From JBBKWG01 sp037968835 (GTDB taxonomy: Bacteria; Pseudomonadota; Alphaproteobacteria; Rhodobacterales; Rhodobacteraceae): 45,889 nt of DNA. The DNA is taken from positions 1 to 45,889 of the forward strand of contig JBBKWG010000117.1 of assembly GCA_037968835.1 (NCBI GenBank), read 5' to 3'. The position numbers were made by a program, and so were the translations under genes. Positions 40,274 through 45,889 of this stretch are shown here, piece by piece. The notes below the pieces were generated by a model. It saw only the letters and a list, made by a program, of their open reading frames with translations. It did no database searches and had not been told where the DNA came from. How positions within the stretch are numbered: the first letter of the stretch is position 1; the number at the start of each line of letters is the position of its first letter.

Positions 40274-40349
40274 TGGTGCCGCTGAGAGGACTCGAACCTC
40301 CGACCCCATCATTACGAATGACGTGCTCTACCAGCTGAGCTACAGCGGC
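40274..40349 (-). tRNA. tRNA-Thr (anticodon CGU)
   Basis: On the minus strand the 76-base gene folds as a cloverleaf: acceptor GCCGCTG pairs with CAGCGGC, followed by A and an encoded CCA. The D-arm is GCTCAGCTGGTAGAGC, the anticodon stem-loop TCATTCGTAATGA carries CGT, reading threonine ACG codons, and the T-arm contains GGTTCGAGTCC. Its 3' end faces soxT. Confidence 0.97.
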
Positions 40350-40393
40350 GTTCCGGCGGGCCTGATAGCAAGGATTGGGTTGACGCGATAGCC

Positions 40394-41986
40394 CTAAGTT
40401 ACGTCATTCTTCTTCGCTCCGTCCAGTTCGTCGGAATCGCGGTAGCCTGCCACATAGTCCGCCGGAGGCGCGTCGGCATTTGCGACGCCAACGTCCTTCG
40501 GATCGCTCGATTCTGCGTCTTCGATCTCCGCCGGTTGCTTTACTTCTGCTATTGGTTCGTCCGCAGGGTCGGCGTCGATGATTTCGTCCTCGGGCTCCGG
40601 CTTTGACGCGATCCTGCCGACTATCAGCGGAAGCATTTCGGCACCTGCTGGCATCTGGGCTGCGTCTTCGTCCGGGCGACGCCATGTCATTGTATCGAAC
40701 CCACCGCAATTGTCGCAAACCGGGTCCCAGACCGAGTGCGACTTGTGGCAGGCATCGCAAACCCATTGCGGTCCGCGCGGTGCAGTCAAAGCGCGCGCGA
40801 GCCAACCCCTGACCACGGCGTCATCGGATCCCGAGCCACGCTCGATTGCGGCCATGATCGTCAGCGAACGTGCCGTTGGATCGGTTTCGGCAAGGTCGCC
40901 CAGCGCCTTGCGGGCCGCGGGAAAATCCTCGGCGGCGATATTCAGCTCTGCAAGCAGCATCTTGGTCTCGGCATTGCCGGGGTGCTGCGAGGTCAGGACG
41001 TTAAATCGCTGAAGTCTCTGAAACGGCGTTTCGTCGGCTTCGATCCTGGCGAACGCGGCCGCAAGATCGGGGTGCGGCGCAACCTGCCAAGCTTTGCGAA
41101 TGACGCGCGTCGCATACCGCTTCTTATCCTGCGCAACCAACCCGTCCGACGCCATGACGGCAGCGGGGATCAAATCGGGCGAAAGCCGGTTGGCTTCGAT
41201 TGCCGCCTCGCGTGCCTCGATTGGATGGGCGTCGTTCAAGATGTCCTTCGCCTCGCCCAACGCGAGCACGGCGTCGCGGCGCTTGTGAATGTCGCGCGGC
41301 AGGGTTCCATGCTTCAACTTGGCGCCCAGTGTGCGCCGTGCTGCGGACCAATCGTGAGCGCCCGCCTGCAATTTCAGCAAGACATCCTGTGTGCCTTCGT
41401 GGCGCGGCTTCAAGGCAAACGCCTTTTCCGCCAATTTCATTGCCGTGTCGGTGTCACCTTCGGCCAGCTTTTGCTTCATGATACCCTGAACACCAACAAA
41501 CCTTGTCCTGTCATCCGCGAGAAGGCGCTTGTAGGCCGCCTCTGCCCGAGTGCGGTCTCCCGCTTGTTCGGCCGCCTGTGCAGTCAGCAAGGTGGTCAGG
41601 TCCGGTCGGTCAAGATACCGGTCCGCTCTGTCAGCTTTCGCCAACGCAAGTCGACCTTCTCCCGAGGCGAGTGCCATCATTCCTTCGGCGAGCGCATCGT
41701 ATCCCTTGCGTTCTCGGTTCCGGGCGAAGTAGCGAGAAATTGCGGTCTCGTCGCCGTTCAGGAACCGGATGAACGCCACGATCAACCCGACGATCTTGAA
41801 CAAAAGCCACACGGCAACGACCAGAACGAGAAGCGCAAGAACCGATTCCAGCGGGCCAAGCGTGAACTCGGTATTGGCTACGGCGACGCGCACACCGCCG
41901 TCCGTCTCCAGCAGGAACCCGGCGCCCCACGCCGCAGCAGCGACCAGGCAGACGAATAGGACGATTTTCAGAAGCGGCCAAAGCAT
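40394..41986 (-). CDS. hemY: HemY-like TPR membrane protein
   Basis: A 530-residue inner-membrane protein of the HemY family, linked to haem biosynthesis by gene context though without a proven reaction. Two N-terminal helices (about 4-25 and 46-74) are followed by TPR-like repeats to about residue 400. A zinc-ribbon-like pair CDAC and CDNC follows near 410-430 (WVCDACHKSHSVWDPVCDNC), and the last 100 residues are acidic and disordered-looking. It follows the mitofilin-like gene by 12 bases and belongs to the hemD operon. This is not the oxygen-dependent protoporphyrinogen oxidase also called HemY. Confidence 0.88.
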   Translation of the reverse strand: MLWPLLKIVLFVCLVAAAAWGAGFLLETDGGVRVAVANTEFTLGPLESVLALLVLVVAVWLLFKIVGLIVAFIRFLNGDETAISRYFARNRERKGYDALAEGMMALASGEGRLALAKADRADRYLDRPDLTTLLTAQAAEQAGDRTRAEAAYKRLLADDRTRFVGVQGIMKQKLAEGDTDTAMKLAEKAFALKPRHEGTQDVLLKLQAGAHDWSAARRTLGAKLKHGTLPRDIHKRRDAVLALGEAKDILNDAHPIEAREAAIEANRLSPDLIPAAVMASDGLVAQDKKRYATRVIRKAWQVAPHPDLAAAFARIEADETPFQRLQRFNVLTSQHPGNAETKMLLAELNIAAEDFPAARKALGDLAETDPTARSLTIMAAIERGSGSDDAVVRGWLARALTAPRGPQWVCDACHKSHSVWDPVCDNCGGFDTMTWRRPDEDAAQMPAGAEMLPLIVGRIASKPEPEDEIIDADPADEPIAEVKQPAEIEDAESSDPKDVGVANADAPPADYVAGYRDSDELDGAKKNDVT

Positions 41987-41998
41987 ATCACAGCGTCC

Positions 41999-43318
41999 TT
42001 AGTTCGTACTTGAGGGAAGGGAAGCCGCGGCGGCTACCGCATCGGCGCGCGCTCTAGCATCTGATAGCCAATCGGTCATCTCAGGTGGAACGGACTCGGG
42101 CAATGCAGACAGTTCCTGAAGGGCAGCAGAAAGATCGCCCCCAATTAAAGTGGCCTCTGCACGTGAGAGAACCGCATCCACGTCAGCGCCTTCGCGTGGC
42201 GAAAGTGACCGCGCGTTGGTCTGCCGTTTCAGGAAATTCGCCAGTCGAGTGGTCGTCGACCCATTTTCAGGTTCAATCTGGGCTTCTTGGAGGGTTTTCC
42301 TCGCCGCATCAGGATAACTCTGCTGCAACGCGGACAACGTTACGATGCCGGTTTCAGCGTGCGCTGTCAGCTCTTTGGGTGCTTCGGGAAGGCGGTCCAA
42401 AAGATCCTGATAGGGTGCGCCGTTTTCCAACGCCGCCTGCAATTCAGCGAGCGCGGCCCTGCGATCAGCTCTTGATGCCGTCTCGGCAGACGAGGTTTCG
42501 ATTTCGCTGGCGCGCGCCTGCGCTGCTTCTATCTCAGCGCGGGCGGCCTCGGTGACCGCATCCAGTTCGGTACGAAAAGATTCAAGCTGCGCTTCCATTG
42601 CGCCTGACCCGTCTGGCGCGACGATCAGAGGACGTTCTTCCAGCGTCGTCATGCGCGACTGAAGCGATGCAAGGCTTTCCTGAATGGTCTCAAGGACTGA
42701 CCCAACCTCGGTCACAGCTGCATCCGTCGCATCCTGCCGCGTGCTGAGCGGTGACAAATCCACGGAACTTTCAGTGGATACCGCTGTGCCACGGAACGAC
42801 TCGAATTCGGCAAGAACTGCGTCCAGTCGCTCGGACTGCTCAGCTAGACCTATAGAAAGCTCCGAGTTATCGGCGGGCAGATTCGGCGGTAATTCCTGGT
42901 CTGCGAAGGTCGCCACCAGAAATCCGATCGCCCCAGCGATCAGCCCACCAAAAACCATCGCCAGCATCGAGGGTCCGGACGAAGTCCCTTCGGACGCTGT
43001 CACTTCCGGGGTTGCCGCCGCTGCAACATGCGCAGGGACGACGCCTGGTCTATCCGTCGTCGAGTCATGCTGAGCGTCTGACTCATCCGCATCAAAGATG
43101 AGTTTTTCTTCGATGGCGCCCGAGTCTTCGGTGGATTCGCTTGTCAGTCTGGAGTCCGCAGCATTTTCGTCTAAATCGGTGGCAGCAACACTATCGACAG
43201 TCGATTCGCTCTCGGCGTCGGATAGTGAATCGTCCTCCGAAGTGTCGAGAATTGGCGTGTCTTTGGCTTCATCCGCCTTTTTTGTCGAGCTTTTGGACGT
43301 TTTCGGAGTTCGCGCCAC
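41999..43318 (-). CDS. Mitofilin/Mic60-like inner-membrane protein
   Basis: A 439-residue protein from the GTG at 43318, nine bases after GGAAAGG; a TTG at 43327 is the alternative. A long acidic and Ser/Thr-rich N-terminal region (about 1-115) precedes a single membrane helix (SMLAMVFGGLIAGAIGFLVA), then a periplasmic coiled coil (about 150-290) and a C-terminal mitofilin-type domain (LPEAPKELTAHAETGIVTL, then DVDAVLSRAEATLIGGDLSA). Homologues shape intracytoplasmic membranes and outer-membrane contacts in alphaproteobacteria. The position between hemD and hemY is conserved in the class. Confidence 0.87.
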   Translation of the reverse strand: MARTPKTSKSSTKKADEAKDTPILDTSEDDSLSDAESESTVDSVAATDLDENAADSRLTSESTEDSGAIEEKLIFDADESDAQHDSTTDRPGVVPAHVAAAATPEVTASEGTSSGPSMLAMVFGGLIAGAIGFLVATFADQELPPNLPADNSELSIGLAEQSERLDAVLAEFESFRGTAVSTESSVDLSPLSTRQDATDAAVTEVGSVLETIQESLASLQSRMTTLEERPLIVAPDGSGAMEAQLESFRTELDAVTEAARAEIEAAQARASEIETSSAETASRADRRAALAELQAALENGAPYQDLLDRLPEAPKELTAHAETGIVTLSALQQSYPDAARKTLQEAQIEPENGSTTTRLANFLKRQTNARSLSPREGADVDAVLSRAEATLIGGDLSAALQELSALPESVPPEMTDWLSDARARADAVAAAASLPSSTN

Positions 43319-43410
43319 TCTGATCAACCTTTCCCCCGCGCAGCCATTGGCTGCTGAATACAGTTATTCATGACTCTAGTGCGCGGACCCACCGTCAACA
43401 AGGCGATGCG

Positions 43411-44100
43411 TCAGATTACGGAAATGGTCGCGTCGCACATCGCTGACACCGTGGGTTCCTTAGCCACGACAACTTGCTTGCCGGAGGAGCACGCGTCCGC
43501 AACAGCAGAACTCATCGCGATTATTGTCAGCGGGGCCGCTGCCGGGAGGACTCGCGTAAACAGCGCAGCCGCACGTGGCGAGAACAATGGAGCAACGATC
43601 GGAGTACTTCCCCCAAGAAGTCCACGCGCCGCGACGCTCAGTGGCTGCGCAATCTGATCGTAGATTACGGCCTCGTCGGTTCTGATTCCGAGATCGTTCA
43701 ATCTTTCCGCAATATCGCCACGCGCATGAACGCCTCGGCAATGCAGGCACGGTCCCTCAAGTTCGCCCGCCCGCGTCAGAAAGCTCGTCACGTCCTGACC
43801 CAAGGTTATTGCCTCCGCTCCCGCCGCGCGCGCAAGCCCTGCGGTCACTTCACCCACGGTCGCAACGAGGCGTCCCCGAAGCGCGCCAGTTTCGGCCAAG
43901 CGGATGACAGCATTCGACGATGTCACAACGATTGTCCGATATCGCGACAAATCCGGCAGGTCGCCGACATCCGCGATGCGCATTAGCGGTGAAATCACGA
44001 CTGGAATTCTGTGCTCTGCCCGCGCTTCGCAGAGCGCAAGGAATTCCGCCGATTTTGCGACTGGCCGGGTCAGAAGTAGGGTCGCATGCGCCTTGATCAT
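43411..44100 (-). CDS. hemD: Uroporphyrinogen-III synthase
   Basis: A 229-residue cytoplasmic enzyme that closes hydroxymethylbilane to uroporphyrinogen III, a step shared by haem, sirohaem and cobalamin. The sequence is poorly conserved in this family, but LLLTRPVAKSAEFLALCEAR at the start, TIVVTSSNAVIRLAE near residue 60 and the LFSPRAAALFTRVLP stretch near residue 170 fit HemD. The ATG at 44100 is preferred to a GTG three codons before. It is divergent from tsaD across 72 bases and heads the hemD-mitofilin-hemY operon. Confidence 0.85.
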   Translation of the reverse strand: MIKAHATLLLTRPVAKSAEFLALCEARAEHRIPVVISPLMRIADVGDLPDLSRYRTIVVTSSNAVIRLAETGALRGRLVATVGEVTAGLARAAGAEAITLGQDVTSFLTRAGELEGPCLHCRGVHARGDIAERLNDLGIRTDEAVIYDQIAQPLSVAARGLLGGSTPIVAPLFSPRAAALFTRVLPAAAPLTIIAMSSAVADACSSGKQVVVAKEPTVSAMCDATISVI

Positions 44101-44172
44101 GGCGGCCACCTCGCTTGTCTGGGGGCTGCGCCGGTGTTACCTGCCAGCCATGAACTGCGCAAGAAAAACACC

Positions 44173-45258
44173 ATGCCACGCCGCCTGACCATCCTCGGCA
44201 TCGAATCGAGTTGCGATGATACGGCAGCAGCCGTCGTTCAGGACGATCGCGCGATCCTGTCGTCGGTAGTCGCCGACCAAACTTCGCTTCATTCGGCATA
44301 TGGTGGCGTCGTTCCAGAAATTGCAGCCCGTGCACACGTTGAGAAGCTCGATTTTACCATTGAATCGGCTCTAACTCAGGCCAATCTCGCTTTGAGTGAT
44401 CTTGACGCCATCGCTGTCACCGCTGGCCCAGGATTGATAGGCGGAGTCCTGTCCGGTGTGATGATGGCGCGTGGACTGGCGCTAGGTGCCGGTTTGCCGG
44501 TTATTGGCGTTAACCACCTCGCCGGACACGCACTAACGCCGCGCTTGACCAATGATCTTGCGTTCCCGTACCTCATGCTGCTCGTCTCGGGTGGTCATTG
44601 TCAGTTTTTGATTGTCGACGGTCCGGATGATTTCGACAGACTTGGCGGCACGATCGACGATGCCCCAGGCGAGGCGTTCGACAAAACAGCCCGACTGCTC
44701 GGACTGCCACAGCCCGGCGGCCCGTTCATCGAACGCGAAGCGACCAATGGCGATCCGTCGCGGTTCGGGTTTCCACGTCCGCTGTTGAGCCGGCCGGGAT
44801 GCGATATGTCGTTTTCCGGTCTCAAGACAGCAATTTTGCGAGAGCGTGATCGGATCATTTCCGAGAATGGTGGCCTGACAACCGAGGATCGCGCCGATCT
44901 TTGCGCCAGTTTCCAAGCCGCAATTGCGGACGTGTTGAGCGCTAAATCACAGACTGCTATCGAACTTTACCTTGCGAGAATGCCCAGCCAGTCCGCCCTT
45001 ACCGTTGCTGGCGGCGTTGCAGCAAACAAGACAATTGGAAACGCGCTGAAGAGTGTTGCCGCTGACGCCGGGTTGGCTTTCATCGCTCCGCCATTGTCGC
45101 TTTGCACTGACAACGCGGCCATGATCGCCTGGGCGGGGTTGGAGCTTCACAAATTGGGCCATCCGGGCATGATGCCTCTCATTGCGCGTCCACGTTGGCC
45201 ATTGGATGAAAGCCGACCCGCCCTTCTCGGATCGGGAAAAAAGGGGCCGAAGGCATGA
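44173..45258 (+). CDS. tsaD: tRNA N6-threonylcarbamoyladenosine transferase TsaD
   Basis: The catalytic subunit that transfers threonylcarbamoyl to A37 of ANN-decoding tRNAs. The 361-residue protein has the ASKHA fold with LTILGIESSCDDTAAAVV at the N-terminus, the metal-binding HxxxH at His115-His119 (GVNHLAGHAL), the LVSGGHCQFL phosphate loop and a late LCTDNAAMIAWAG motif. The ATG at 44173 fits the family start; the frame upstream overlaps the hemD start and is rejected. Its stop overlaps the gpsA start by four bases. Confidence 0.96.
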   Translation: MPRRLTILGIESSCDDTAAAVVQDDRAILSSVVADQTSLHSAYGGVVPEIAARAHVEKLDFTIESALTQANLALSDLDAIAVTAGPGLIGGVLSGVMMARGLALGAGLPVIGVNHLAGHALTPRLTNDLAFPYLMLLVSGGHCQFLIVDGPDDFDRLGGTIDDAPGEAFDKTARLLGLPQPGGPFIEREATNGDPSRFGFPRPLLSRPGCDMSFSGLKTAILRERDRIISENGGLTTEDRADLCASFQAAIADVLSAKSQTAIELYLARMPSQSALTVAGGVAANKTIGNALKSVAADAGLAFIAPPLSLCTDNAAMIAWAGLELHKLGHPGMMPLIARPRWPLDESRPALLGSGKKGPKA

Positions 45259-45889
45259 CCTCGATCGCAGTCATTGGCGCCGGCGCGTTCGGTACCTCGC
45301 TGGCCTTGGCTTTAGGAGGTGAAGGTGCGCCGGTAACGCTTTGGTGTCGTGATGCCGACGCCGCCAGAAGTATGCAGGAGTCACGACAAACCGGTCGTCG
45401 ATTGCCGGGCCACGAACTTCCAGAAAGCGTCACTGTTTCAGGCGATTTGGACGAAATCCGCAATCGGCTCTGCTTGCTCGCGATCCCAATGCAACAATTT
45501 TCCGGGTTTCTGGCCACGCACGCGGATGTTCTCAGCAAGCGGACACTCATAGCATGCTGCAAGGGAGTCGACCTCGCATCGGGGCTTGGTCCTGTCTCGC
45601 TTATCCGGCGGCAGTTTCCAACTGCGACCGCCGCTTTACTCACCGGACCCAGTTTTGCCGCCGATATCGCGCGTGGTCTTCCAACTGCTCTCGTTCTCGC
45701 TTGCGAGGACGACACCGCCGCAGAAAGCATGCAAACCACGCTTAGCCGTCCCGCATTGCGCCTGTACCGTACAGCCGATGTGACAGGTGCCGAACTTGGT
45801 GGCGCGTTGAAGAACGTCATCGCCATAGCATCGGGAATCGCTATCGGGGCGGGACTTGGCGACAGTGCCCGCGCGTCCGTTATTGCGCG
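45255..45889 (+). CDS. gpsA: Glycerol-3-phosphate dehydrogenase [NAD(P)+] GpsA, 3' end outside window
   Basis: The frame opens with ATG at 45255, overlapping the tsaD stop (ATGA), and runs off the right edge after about 211 codons. GpsA makes sn-glycerol-3-phosphate for phospholipids. The Rossmann motif IAVIGAGAFGTSLALALGG lies at residues 4-22. The GPSFAADIARGLPTA and GAELGGALKNVIAIASGIAI segments match the family, the latter with the catalytic lysine. Another hundred residues or so should lie beyond the window. Confidence 0.95.
   Translation, partial: MTSIAVIGAGAFGTSLALALGGEGAPVTLWCRDADAARSMQESRQTGRRLPGHELPESVTVSGDLDEIRNRLCLLAIPMQQFSGFLATHADVLSKRTLIACCKGVDLASGLGPVSLIRRQFPTATAALLTGPSFAADIARGLPTALVLACEDDTAAESMQTTLSRPALRLYRTADVTGAELGGALKNVIAIASGIAIGAGLGDSARASVIA

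Noticed and set aside
40736..41959. Plus-strand frame of 407 codons opposite hemY
   Set aside because: It is a mirror of the hemY coding frame, with arginine-rich low-similarity sequence and no ribosome site.
1..45889. CRISPR arrays, insertion sequences, prophage or rRNA genes
   Set aside because: No regularly spaced repeats, transposase or integrase frames, phage structural genes or rRNA segments were seen.

Overview
The window looks like chromosomal DNA of a marine or saline alphaproteobacterium of the Rhodobacteraceae (Roseobacter group or close relatives). Grounds: the flagellar order motB-flgE-flgK-flgL, the housekeeping block hemY / mitofilin / hemD divergent from tsaD-gpsA, a complete sox cluster of the Paracoccus/Roseobacter kind, a TAXI-type TRAP transporter, and moderate to high GC with compact gene spacing. 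This is judged from the translated sequence only; no search was run.

Layout. (1) 1-4398, minus strand: flagellar hook and motor genes (flgL cut by the window edge, flgK, flgE, motB). (2) 4593-8634, plus strand: a sugar-acid dehydratase of the IlvD/Edd family, both subunits of protocatechuate 3,4-dioxygenase (pcaH, pcaG) and a beta-keto acid cleavage enzyme (BKACE), facing a SorC-type regulator (8660-9622). The usual pcaB, pcaC, pcaD, pcaIJ and pcaF are absent here. (3) 9804-12692, minus strand: two class III aminotransferases, one a GabT. Divergent from them is an XRE-cupin regulator (12900-13469). (4) 13646-23755, plus strand: a six-gene run encoding a TAXI binding protein, a fused TRAP permease, a nitrilase-fold amidase, a large Orn/Lys/Arg-decarboxylase-like PLP enzyme, an ATP-grasp ligase and a C45 Ntn-hydrolase. 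I know no described pathway with this set; it is the best candidate for an undescribed system.

(5) 23816-40217: a sulfur block. A persulfide dioxygenase-like metallo-hydrolase, a DUF442 sulfurtransferase and a SulP anion transporter form a minus-strand operon divergent from an ArsR-family sensor with the two cysteines of SqrR/BigR. Then come a universal stress protein, a YeeE/YedE sulfur transporter and a DUF302 protein. The thiosulfate-oxidation genes soxVWXYZABCD (minus) are divergent from soxS, a GlcG/HbpS-like gene, soxR and soxT (plus). Transporters bring sulfur compounds in, SoxXA/YZ/B/CD oxidise thiosulfate to sulfate in the periplasm, SoxV/W/S supply reductant, and the two ArsR proteins probably sense sulfane sulfur. 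A matching operator-like inverted repeat lies before soxX and again before soxB, and a textbook intrinsic terminator follows soxA, so the sox genes are probably two regulated units.

(6) 40274-45889: a tRNA-Thr(CGU) gene, then hemY, a mitofilin-like gene and hemD on the minus strand, divergent from tsaD and a truncated gpsA on the plus strand. No insertion sequences, phage genes, CRISPR arrays or rRNA genes were seen.
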